5,941 bases of DNA from Pseudomonadota bacterium (GTDB lineage: Bacteria > SAR324 > NAC60-12). The stretch is taken from positions 1 through 5,941 of the forward strand of contig JACNKY010000329.1 of the NCBI GenBank assembly GCA_014381795.1. Reading direction: 5' to 3'. The position numbers and the translations under genes were made by a program. The notes under the pieces are model-generated. The model was given only the letters and a program-made list of their open reading frames with translations. It did no database searches and was not told where the DNA came from. Shown in pieces: positions 1 through 5,463 of this stretch; the first letter of the stretch is position 1; the number at the start of each line of letters is the position of its first letter.

Positions 1-174
1 AATTTCAAGACTTAAAGCTGTAAAGTCCAATGAACGCCATTCCGGAAGCATGCTTCGCACGTCCGGAAATTCAGTTGGAACCAGCAAGCCACCATCATCT
101 GCGAGCCCCATCATTACTGCTTCCTCAAAGAGAAGGTTTTTAACTTCCCCTCGTGTACTTGAATAGCGTGTCAT
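1..174 (-). CDS. thrC: Threonine synthase, N-terminal 58 codons (runs off left edge)
   Basis: Threonine synthase is the PLP-dependent enzyme that converts O-phospho-L-homoserine to L-threonine and phosphate, the last step of threonine biosynthesis in the cytosol. Reading the minus strand from an ATG at 174 gives an open frame to the window edge that begins MTRYSSTRG and continues with FEEAVMMGLADDGGLLVP. The YxSTRG opening, the F-E-E-A helix and the ADGGL-V-P segment are the characteristic start of the ThrC family (established knowledge). The PLP lysine and catalytic core lie outside the window. The reading is in frame to base 1, with no stop. No clear Shine-Dalgarno sequence precedes the ATG; the leader is A-rich. 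The gene is divergent from the exported-protein gene at 282. The call rests on the N-terminus alone but the match is distinctive. Confidence 0.9.
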   Translation of the reverse strand, partial: MTRYSSTRGEVKNLLFEEAVMMGLADDGGLLVPTEFPDVRSMLPEWRSLDFTALSLEI

Positions 175-185
175 TTTGTTGTATG

Positions 186-191
186 TTTATA
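186..191 (-). promoter_or_regulatory. Candidate -10 element of thrC
   Basis: On the minus strand the hexamer TATAAA lies 11 nt before the thrC ATG, preceded by TTTTTAACAAG. If used, transcription would begin about 5 nt before the start codon, giving an almost leaderless message. That would fit the absence of a recognisable ribosome-binding site. No good -35 hexamer is found at 16-18 nt spacing, so the assignment is weak and the true promoter may lie further upstream in the 107-nt divergent gap. Confidence 0.25.
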
Positions 192-202
192 CTTGTTAAA
201 AA
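189..202. repeat. 14-nt word upstream of thrC, copy 1 of 2
   Basis: ATACTTGTTAAAAA on the plus strand is the exact reverse complement of TTTTTAACAAGTAT at 1577-1590. Read toward thrC it is TTTTTAACAAGTAT and overlaps the candidate -10. In both copies TGCTGA lies just before the word, with 1 nt between here and 4 nt at the other site. Confidence 0.5.
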
Positions 203-281
203 GTCAGCAGTTATTGATTTTTCCGTAAGATTGACAAAATTATTTTGACTGCTGGAGAAGCTGATTATATCGAAAAAAACA

Positions 282-836
282 ATGTCATTTCCAAAACATT
301 TATTATTGTTGCTGGTTTTCTTTTCAGGAAGTTGCCCAGTTTTTGCGGCATCTTTTCCAATACTTCCGGAGGCACAAGTCTATCATACTGTTGGAAGTAG
401 AGGAAGCACTTACAGCACAGGAGCACTTGGTTTGTCACTTCATCTTTATGATGAACCTGAAGGTCCCGGACGTTATTTCCACTTATTGGCTTTGAGTATT
501 CCGGCAAAAACTATCGGTTGGAATAGCAGAGTTGGCGATTTATATTTGAGTGAAAGCGGATCCGGTTTTGAAATTGGTGTGCACGATCAGTGGGTATCGC
601 CTGCCGGAAAAGGCGCTACTTTGTCACTGCGGAAAATTCAGTGGCCTCAAGTACGTCAGGGTGACACAGAATTGGGGGAAGGCTCTTCAGACATTTTGCA
701 CATGGGCTGGAGCTGGGTTTCAGGAACGCCCATCATTACTGTGTGGTTGATGGGATTGGATATTGCGAGCCTGAATCTGCCTCATGACCGGAAACTTGAA
801 ATGCAGTTTGCGCTGGGAATGCGGACAGCTTTTTGA
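282..836 (+). CDS. Exported small protein, probable outer-membrane beta-barrel, function unknown
   Basis: I do not recognise the family. The 184-residue product opens with a classic signal peptide: K5, a hydrophobic run at about 7-21, and a likely signal peptidase I site after VFA or VFAA (residues 20-23). C18 is not in a good lipobox. The mature part has short alternating hydrophobic/polar stretches rich in Gly, Ser and aromatic residues (about 46-56, 64-73, 86-105, 112-120, 139-160). The last 13 residues alternate strictly: L172, M174, F176, L178, M180, T182 and terminal F184. This is the pattern recognised by the BAM complex in outer-membrane barrel proteins (established knowledge). The length would suit a barrel of about eight strands (inference). 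It lacks the His-x-Ser-Asn active-site pattern of PagL lipid A deacylases. An in-frame stop at 246 limits the start. ATG 282 has only a weak A-rich leader, with GGAG as far off as 254-257. The MaoC gene follows after 24 nt, so the two may be co-transcribed. Confidence 0.72.
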   Translation: MSFPKHLLLLLVFFSGSCPVFAASFPILPEAQVYHTVGSRGSTYSTGALGLSLHLYDEPEGPGRYFHLLALSIPAKTIGWNSRVGDLYLSESGSGFEIGVHDQWVSPAGKGATLSLRKIQWPQVRQGDTELGEGSSDILHMGWSWVSGTPIITVWLMGLDIASLNLPHDRKLEMQFALGMRTAF

Positions 837-851
837 TTTTCACCAGCAAAC

Positions 852-856
852 AGGAG
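852..856 (+). promoter_or_regulatory. Ribosome-binding site of the MaoC gene
   Basis: AGGAG sits 4 nt before the ATG at 861, in the short gap after the exported-protein gene. It is the clearest Shine-Dalgarno sequence in the left half of the window and fixes the start of the MaoC-like gene. Confidence 0.7.
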
Positions 857-860
857 TATA

Positions 861-1358
861 ATGACGAAGACAAATTTCACCGCAAAAAAAGAGGAGTGGT
901 ATTTTGAAAATTACATCCAGGGAACGGTGTTTGAGTTTGGGCCTCTTGAGGTTGATGAAACTGAGGTGCTTGAATTCGCGCTGCGTTATGATCCACAGCC
1001 TTTTCACATAGACCATGAGGCAGCAAAAAAAAGTCCATACGAGGGAATTATCGCGAGCGGATGGCAGACTTGTTCGTTTGTGATGCGGGCACTGGTTGAT
1101 AATTATTTTTCTCCTGTTTCAAGCCTCGGTTCTCCGGGAATTGATGAACTGCGCTGGATTCTTCCAGTACGTCCGGGAGACAAACTAATGGTTCGTGCCA
1201 CCATTATTGAAACCAAACGCTCACGCTCGAAACCAGACAGAGGCATCGTGCGTACATTCATCGAAACAATCAATCAGCAAGAAGATTTAGTTATGAGTTT
1301 CCGTTCAGTGAATTTTATGCTCTGCAGAGAAAGTTCCTCAAGCGATAATGCAGACTGA
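861..1358 (+). CDS. MaoC-like hot-dog dehydratase
   Basis: This 165-residue protein has the length and layout of a single hot-dog MaoC-like domain. Members include (R)-specific enoyl-CoA hydratases, which add water to trans-2-enoyl-CoA in beta-oxidation or PHA supply, and related dehydratases acting on other acyl-CoA thioesters. The catalytic pair is visible as D44 and H49 in YDPQPFH (residues 43-49), the family's D-x4-H active-site motif. It is followed by the helix segment GIIASGWQT at 62-70. The region around 97-112 (LRWILPVRPGD) matches the usual strand and turn where 'P-V-x-P-G-D' is conserved. The first 20 residues and the Ser-rich tail after C155 are variable. An AGGAG ribosome-binding site supports the ATG. 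Substrate cannot be told from the sequence; no other fatty-acid or PHA gene is in view. The preceding exported-protein gene is only 24 nt away. An A8 run at about 1024-1031 lies in the coding sequence with no frame disruption. Confidence 0.9.
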   Translation: MTKTNFTAKKEEWYFENYIQGTVFEFGPLEVDETEVLEFALRYDPQPFHIDHEAAKKSPYEGIIASGWQTCSFVMRALVDNYFSPVSSLGSPGIDELRWILPVRPGDKLMVRATIIETKRSRSKPDRGIVRTFIETINQQEDLVMSFRSVNFMLCRESSSSDNAD

Positions 1359-1463
1359 GTTATTAAGCTACCTCCTTCCAGCTTTTCTAGAACAACGTCT
1401 AGCTCAAATTGATATAATTATGCGAATGTCGCCGGTTGAGCTGAATCGAAACCAGCATCACGC

Positions 1464-1487
1464 AAGAGAGTTCCCTTCAACTCTCTT
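1464..1487 (+). terminator. Hairpin, possible terminator after the MaoC gene
   Basis: AAGAGAGTT (1464-1472) and AACTCTCTT (1479-1487) form a perfect 9-bp stem around the 6-nt loop CCCTTC. It is the best hairpin in the gap and lies 105 nt after the MaoC stop. Only a short T run (TTT, then AGTCTCCCC) follows, so it is a poor intrinsic terminator by the usual rule. It may instead stabilise the 3' end of the message, or be part of a small RNA. Confidence 0.4.
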
Positions 1488-1576
1488 TAGTCTCCCCTCG
1501 AAAGACTCAGGTCATCGTTCTCAGGGAACAGATTATAGATAAAGTATGAGCTTGACGTTGTACTGGTGCTGAGAAG

Positions 1577-1590
1577 TTTTTAACAAGTAT
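1577..1590. repeat. 14-nt word upstream of the PiT gene, copy 2 of 2
   Basis: TTTTTAACAAGTAT, in the same orientation relative to the downstream PiT gene as copy 1 is to thrC. It is preceded by TGCTGA (1567-1572) and GAAG. It lies 156 nt before the TTG start and upstream of the candidate promoter at 1675. Confidence 0.5.
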
Positions 1591-1651
1591 TCAAACTTGG
1601 AACTGCCACGTCATTTCTTCTTAAAATAAAGCCTCTGAGAATATTTTTAGC

Positions 1652-1670
1652 AATCTTCGAATTCAAGATT
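1652..1670. repeat. Small inverted repeat next to the candidate PiT promoter
   Basis: AATCTT (1652-1657) and AAGATT (1665-1670) form a 6-bp inverted repeat with a 7-nt centre containing GAATTC. It ends 4 nt before the proposed -35 element at 1675, a position suited to an activator or repressor site. A repeat this short in AT-rich DNA can easily arise by chance. Confidence 0.25.
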
Positions 1671-1674
1671 AACC

Positions 1675-1703
1675 TTGCCGTTTTTCAGCAACAGTGATCT
1701 AAT
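1675..1703 (+). promoter_or_regulatory. Candidate sigma70-type promoter for the PiT-DUF47 operon
   Basis: TTGCCG (1675-1680, 4 of 6 to TTGACA) and TCTAAT (1698-1703, 5 of 6 to TATAAT) are separated by exactly 17 nt. Transcription would start near 1710, giving a leader of roughly 37 nt to the TTG start at 1747. TATAAA at 1719-1724 is an alternative -10 without a matching -35. Assigned by eye only. Confidence 0.35.
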
Positions 1704-1746
1704 AACATGCTGATTTATTATAAAATTTTCCTTTTAGAGTTCAATT

Positions 1747-3237
1747 TTGCTTGATCCCACAGTTCTCATTTTTTTAAGCAGCGGCCTTTTTCTAGGTTGG
1801 TCGCTTGGCGCAAATGACGCGGCCAATGTTTTCGGTACTGCAGTTGGTAGCCGCATGGTTCGTTTCACGACTGCAGCCATTATTTGTGGCATATTTGTGG
1901 TTCTCGGTGCTTATGTCAGTGGAACCGGTGCTGCACAAACATTGGGTAAACTTGGTGCGGTGAATGCTATTGGTGGATCCTTTATGGCTGCTCTGGCCGC
2001 AGGTTTGACTGTTTACTGGATGACCAAATTAGGACTGCCTGTGTCAACCAGCCAGGCCATTATCGGATCGATTATCGGCTGGAATCTGTTTAGCGATTCT
2101 TACACGGACATTTCTTCCTTACTTAAAATCCTTTCCACTTGGATTATTTGCCCTTTGCTTTCGGCCGTTATCGCGGCACTTCTGTTTTCCGTAGCCAAGA
2201 TATTTGTCAGAAAAATGGGAATTGGACTGATACGTTTTGACGGCTATACCCGTCTCGCCTTAATTCTTGCAGGAGCTTTTGGAGCCTACAGTTTGGGTGC
2301 TAATAATATTGCCAACGTGATGGGCGTTTTTGTGCCTGTGGCACCGTTTCCGGATATGCAGTTTGGGCAGGGCTTCAGTATTTCTTCAGCGCAGCAGCTA
2401 TTTTTAGTGGGGGGTCTGGCGATTGCTGTCGGCGTCTTCACATATTCCAAACGGGTGATGATGACCGTGGGTTCTGAACTGATGACTCTCACACCATTGG
2501 CTGCGTGGGTAGCTGTAATGTCACACTCCATCGTGCTGTTCCTTTTTGCTTCTGAACGATTGGAACAGTTGCTCGCGAACATGTCTCTACCAACAATTCC
2601 GCTGGTGCCGGTTTCAAGTTCTCAAGCTGTGGTCGGTGCTGTGATTGGAATTGGCATGCTCCAGGGTGGCCGGGAAATCCAGTGGCCGCGTGTTCACAGC
2701 ATTGTCAAAGGCTGGGTTATCACACCGATTATTTCATGTTTGCTTTGTTTTGTCGGTTTGTATTTCCTGCAAAATGTTTTCCAGCAAACAGTGCAACGTG
2801 CTTCAAATTATGAGCTTTCTGCCAGTGTCATCGAAAAGTTTCAAAAAGAGGGAATCGAAACGGATGGACTGCAGGAACTTGATGGGAAGGTTTTCCAGAG
2901 TTCTGCCGAAGTTGTACGGAGAGTTAAAGATATGGTTTCTCTGTCCAGCAAACAGGGACTAAAAGTTGTGGAATACTCTTTACAAAAAAGCCTGTTCGTA
3001 ACTGCTGAAAAAATAGCTGACTTGGACAAGAATGGACTTTCTTCTGCACAACTGGAAGCATTGAGCAAATTGGAGGGACAGACTTACAACTTCGCTTGGC
3101 AACTGGGAGATGCATTAGCCGCAATCAGTCCGGAATGGATTGTGCTGGGAGGAGGCCTGAAGAATAAGTTACATGACCGTGGTATTAAACAAAAACTAGC
3201 CTATTTATATAGAAATTTTCAACGGAGAGAAAGATGA
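1747..3237 (+). CDS. PiT-family inorganic phosphate transporter with long C-terminal tail
   Basis: PiT (Pho-4) permeases bring inorganic phosphate across the inner membrane using an H+ or Na+ gradient. The 496-residue protein shows the family's internal duplication: SLGANDAAN at 19-27 with its copy SLGANNIAN at 182-190, and VSTSQAIIGSIIG at 99-111 with its copy VSSSQAVVGAVIG at 289-301. About ten hydrophobic segments span residues 3 to 343. Residues from about 345 to 496 are hydrophilic and helical, longer than in minimal PiT proteins of about 400 residues. This tail includes the EF-hand-like DLDKNG at 425-430. The start is TTG: an in-frame TAG at 1735 excludes upstream starts, and TAGAG lies about 8 nt before it. 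The 3' end overlaps the DUF47 gene by ATGA, implying translational coupling. Related PiT-like proteins (CysP) carry sulfate, but the DUF47 partner favours phosphate. It is probably a low-affinity system; no Pho box was seen. Confidence 0.94.
   Translation: MLDPTVLIFLSSGLFLGWSLGANDAANVFGTAVGSRMVRFTTAAIICGIFVVLGAYVSGTGAAQTLGKLGAVNAIGGSFMAALAAGLTVYWMTKLGLPVSTSQAIIGSIIGWNLFSDSYTDISSLLKILSTWIICPLLSAVIAALLFSVAKIFVRKMGIGLIRFDGYTRLALILAGAFGAYSLGANNIANVMGVFVPVAPFPDMQFGQGFSISSAQQLFLVGGLAIAVGVFTYSKRVMMTVGSELMTLTPLAAWVAVMSHSIVLFLFASERLEQLLANMSLPTIPLVPVSSSQAVVGAVIGIGMLQGGREIQWPRVHSIVKGWVITPIISCLLCFVGLYFLQNVFQQTVQRASNYELSASVIEKFQKEGIETDGLQELDGKVFQSSAEVVRRVKDMVSLSSKQGLKVVEYSLQKSLFVTAEKIADLDKNGLSSAQLEALSKLEGQTYNFAWQLGDALAAISPEWIVLGGGLKNKLHDRGIKQKLAYLYRNFQRRER
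3224..3227 (+). promoter_or_regulatory. Ribosome-binding site of the DUF47 gene inside the PiT gene
   Basis: GGAG lies 6 nt before the ATG at 3234, within the last codons of the PiT gene. It supports the start that overlaps the PiT stop as ATGA, and allows both reinitiation and independent initiation on the DUF47 message. Confidence 0.65.
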
Positions 3238-3890
3238 ATCCTTTGAGTTTATTTTTTAAAAAACAGTATGCAATAGAAGAAAAGATTCAACGCCTCTTGC
3301 GTTACCTTGAAGATATGGCGCAACTTTATCAGGCAGCGTATGAGTCTTATCTTGATGGTAGTTTTGAAGATTTAAATCAAGGAAATGTAGAACTGGGTAA
3401 AATCGAAAAAGAATTGGATGATCTAGGTCGTCAGATTCAAATGTCCTTGCTGCACGAGTCCTTAATGCCTGATTCACGGGATGACCTGCTCTGGTTTTTG
3501 ACCAAGATGGATAAAGTGCCAAGCAGTTTCAAACATTCACTTAGCGATATTGTCCTCGAAAAACCGGAAATTCCTGAAGACTTTCAGCTGCCTTTAAAAA
3601 ATATGCTGGTACATACTCATGACGCAGTCAAAGCACTGGCAAATGCCACTGATGCTCTTTTTTCTGACTTGAGAGCTGTGCGGCAGCATGTTGAAGAAGT
3701 CGGCCGTCAGGAAAGTATGGTTGATAAAATAGAATATAAACTTTTGCAATCGGTTTTTGAGGATGAAAAATTTGAACTGGCGCGTAAGTATCAACTAAAA
3801 GGTATATTGAAACAACTCGGAGCGGTCACTAATCTTGCGGAAGACGTTGCGGATGCAGTACTTATTCTGGCGACCAAGCATTCAAGTTGA
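3234..3890 (+). CDS. DUF47 / PhoU-like protein, partner of PiT
   Basis: This 218-residue protein has the length and all-helical character of the DUF47 (PhoU_div) family, distant relatives of PhoU that are commonly encoded next to PiT transporters. Members are thought to modulate the adjacent transporter from the cytosol, possibly through bound metal ions (family knowledge; not shown here). The N-terminus has the usual short hydrophobic segment and basic stretch (about 3-20). Acidic helices follow, with KIEKELDDLGRQI at 57-69 and a repeat-like RQESMVDKIEYKLLQ at 158-172, corresponding to the PhoU-type E-x-x-x-D metal-site motifs. The C-terminal NLAEDVADAVLIL (200-212) is a hallmark of the family. 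No signal peptide or clear membrane span is seen. The ATGA overlap with the PiT stop and an internal GGAG site indicate a two-gene operon with matched expression. Confidence 0.92.
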   Translation: MNPLSLFFKKQYAIEEKIQRLLRYLEDMAQLYQAAYESYLDGSFEDLNQGNVELGKIEKELDDLGRQIQMSLLHESLMPDSRDDLLWFLTKMDKVPSSFKHSLSDIVLEKPEIPEDFQLPLKNMLVHTHDAVKALANATDALFSDLRAVRQHVEEVGRQESMVDKIEYKLLQSVFEDEKFELARKYQLKGILKQLGAVTNLAEDVADAVLILATKHSS

Positions 3891-4029
3891 ACACCCTCGA
3901 AGATCAAGACTCACGACTTTTTGGACGGTTATTGAGAATCTCTGATATACCCTGTTGCGCAGTAATAATCGGTGTCTGGATGGATTGTGCAGTTCATTCA
4001 ATCTTCTGCCAATCTACCGGACAGCGGTT

Positions 4030-5424
4030 ATGACCGAGGCAAAAACCCAACACGTCCCCTGGTCAACGCTAACAAAGGAAGGGCACCTTTCCCGCGTGTT
4101 GCTATTGTGTTTCGGTGTTTGGCTCTATGCTGCAGATTCTACACTGGTTGCCACTGTGATGCCGGTTGCAGTGGAGGACATCGGCGGCCTACCCTACCTG
4201 AGTTGGACCTACACGCTTTATCAGCTTGGTTCAGTGGTGGCTGGAGCCATCGCAGGATTGATGGTAATCCGCACAGGGATTGCCAAGGCACAAATCGTTG
4301 CCGGAATTATCTACATCATCGGCTGCGCTCTAAGCGGTTACGCCCCGGACATGACCACCATGATCTTCGGACGCCTCCTGCAGGGCATGGGTGGTGGCGG
4401 ATTGGTGTCAATTGCTTTCATCGGAGCGTCTACCCTGTTTCCAAAAAAACTATGGGTACGGCTCATTGCCGTGATCTCAGGGGTCTGGGGAGTATCCTCT
4501 TTGTGTGGACCGTTGATCGGTGGTTATTTTGTGGCAGCGGGAAATTGGCGAATGGCGTTCTGGGCGTTTGCGGCACAGGGATTGGTGGCAGTGCTGGTGG
4601 CACCTCCGCTCTTAAGGCGGAAATTCCAGACGCAAAAGGAACAGACCCAGGCTATGCCTCTGGCCCGTTTGGCCCTTTTAGGCGTCGCGGTGCTGGCAAT
4701 CTGTCAAGCCGGAGTAGTAATCAACACAGGAATCGCTGCTGTTTTATGTTTGAGTGGGGTTGTGCTGTTGTTGTTTTTCTTCAAACTGGACGCAGACAGC
4801 GAAAACAGGATTTTCCCACGTGGCATCCTCAATCCACGGACGGTCTCAGGTTCAGGACTGTTGATGATATCCTCCCTCTTCATGGCCACCATTTCGTTGA
4901 CGGTTTATGGGCCACTCCTGATGTACATCATCTTTGGAGCAGAGCCTTTGATAGCGGGTTACATCATTGCCTTGGAGTCGCTGGGCTGGACTATCGTTGC
5001 CATCAGTACATCCGGTGTCAGAGAGCACATTGAACCGCGCCTGATCCGACTGGGGGCATTGTTTGTAAGCATTTCGATGGTGGGCTTGATTTACGCCATG
5101 CCTTCAGGTCCACTCTGGTTGATTGCGTTACTTGCAACCTTGATGGGAATGGGTTTTGGTATGTCATGGACCTTTGTATCCAAGAGAATCATCGCCAATG
5201 TTCCTGAAACGGAGCGCACTCAGGCATCGGGCTCAATCCCAACTTTCCTGCGCGTGGCAATGGCGTTGGGATCTGCACTAAGCGGCATCATTGCCAACTT
5301 CTCCGGATTTTCAGAAGCAAGCAGTGTTGCCGTTGCCCGGAACGTAGCTTTCTGGAGCTTCGCCGCTTTTGTTCCGCTGATGTTTGTCGGACTCTTTTTC
5401 GCTTGGCGCGTTAGTCGTGAGTAA
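4030..5424 (+). CDS. Major facilitator superfamily exporter, EmrB/QacA (DHA2) type
   Basis: This 464-residue inner-membrane protein probably exports drugs or metabolites by H+ antiport. About 14 hydrophobic segments can be drawn (near 22-46, 57-80, 86-103, 110-136, 143-168, 173-192, 212-229, 233-252, 274-302, 307-327, 338-356, 361-384, 404-423, 440-459), the DHA2 topology. The first helix carries the ADSTLVATVMP motif (D36) typical of EmrB-type pumps. GRLLQGMGGGG (114-124) matches MFS motif B, and GVSSLCGPLIGGYF (154-167) matches antiporter motif C. The loop after helix 2 (GLMVIRTGIAK) is a degenerate motif A that lacks the usual Asp. The frame is open upstream to a TTG at 3955, but those 25 residues look non-membrane and unconserved, so ATG 4030 is preferred; its ribosome-binding site is weak. 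G+C is higher than in neighbouring genes, with 39 of 60 bases at 4561-4620. The gene lies 139 nt after DUF47, so it probably has its own promoter. The substrate is unknown. Confidence 0.88.
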   Translation: MTEAKTQHVPWSTLTKEGHLSRVLLLCFGVWLYAADSTLVATVMPVAVEDIGGLPYLSWTYTLYQLGSVVAGAIAGLMVIRTGIAKAQIVAGIIYIIGCALSGYAPDMTTMIFGRLLQGMGGGGLVSIAFIGASTLFPKKLWVRLIAVISGVWGVSSLCGPLIGGYFVAAGNWRMAFWAFAAQGLVAVLVAPPLLRRKFQTQKEQTQAMPLARLALLGVAVLAICQAGVVINTGIAAVLCLSGVVLLLFFFKLDADSENRIFPRGILNPRTVSGSGLLMISSLFMATISLTVYGPLLMYIIFGAEPLIAGYIIALESLGWTIVAISTSGVREHIEPRLIRLGALFVSISMVGLIYAMPSGPLWLIALLATLMGMGFGMSWTFVSKRIIANVPETERTQASGSIPTFLRVAMALGSALSGIIANFSGFSEASSVAVARNVAFWSFAAFVPLMFVGLFFAWRVSRE

Positions 5425-5437
5425 GATGGTTCCCATC
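5425..5437. repeat. Short hairpin in the convergent MFS/FAH gap
   Basis: GATGG and CCATC form a 5-bp stem with a 3-nt loop immediately after the MFS stop codon. It has no T run on either strand, so it is at best a weak bidirectional terminator. It is the only clear dyad in the 39-nt gap between the two convergent genes. Confidence 0.25.
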
Positions 5438-5463
5438 CCTAAATTGTTATCCAAGTTGCATAC

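Larger units (their letters stand above)
1359..1746. other. 388-nt gene-free region between MaoC and PiT genes
   Basis: No convincing coding sequence is seen on either strand. A 64-codon frame starting at 1348 overlaps the end of the MaoC gene and lacks a ribosome-binding site or recognisable product. The stretch is AT-rich. It holds a 9-bp hairpin (1464-1487), a TTTTTAACAAGTAT word at 1577-1590 shared with the thrC upstream region, a 6-bp inverted repeat at 1652-1670, and a candidate promoter at 1675-1703. No Pho-box-like direct repeat (CTGTCAT type) was found by eye, although the downstream genes concern phosphate. The length leaves room for an untranslated leader or small RNA, but nothing here is recognisable as a known RNA family. 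Confidence 0.6.

Noticed and set aside
231..259. TTGACA at 231-236 as the -35 of a promoter for the exported-protein gene
   Set aside because: No acceptable -10 hexamer is found at 16-18 nt (GGAGAA at 17), so it was not listed as a promoter.
1024..1031. A8 run in the MaoC gene as a possible frameshift site
   Set aside because: The reading frame continues cleanly with conserved MaoC motifs on both sides, and no pseudoknot or alternative product is apparent.
1348..1542. 64-codon frame starting inside the end of the MaoC gene
   Set aside because: No ribosome-binding site, no recognisable domain or composition, and it runs through the 1464-1487 hairpin; treated as chance.
1359..1746. Pho box upstream of the phosphate transporter
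   Set aside because: No pair of CTGTCAT-like direct repeats with 4-nt spacing was found; the single GTCAT words are isolated.
2286..2582. 98-codon minus-strand frame inside the PiT gene (and similar minus-strand frames at 2841-3124, 3256-3522, 3594-3794)
   Set aside because: All lie within well-supported plus-strand genes, and their products show no recognisable family.
3921..3950. TTGGAC (3921) with a downstream GATATAC as a promoter for the MFS gene, enclosing GAGAATCTC
   Set aside because: The -10 match is poor at normal spacing and the 4-bp dyad is trivial; too weak to list.
3955..4029. N-terminal extension of the MFS protein from a TTG start
   Set aside because: The added 25 residues are unlike an exporter N-terminus and TTG 3955 has no ribosome site; ATG 4030 places the first helix at the usual distance.
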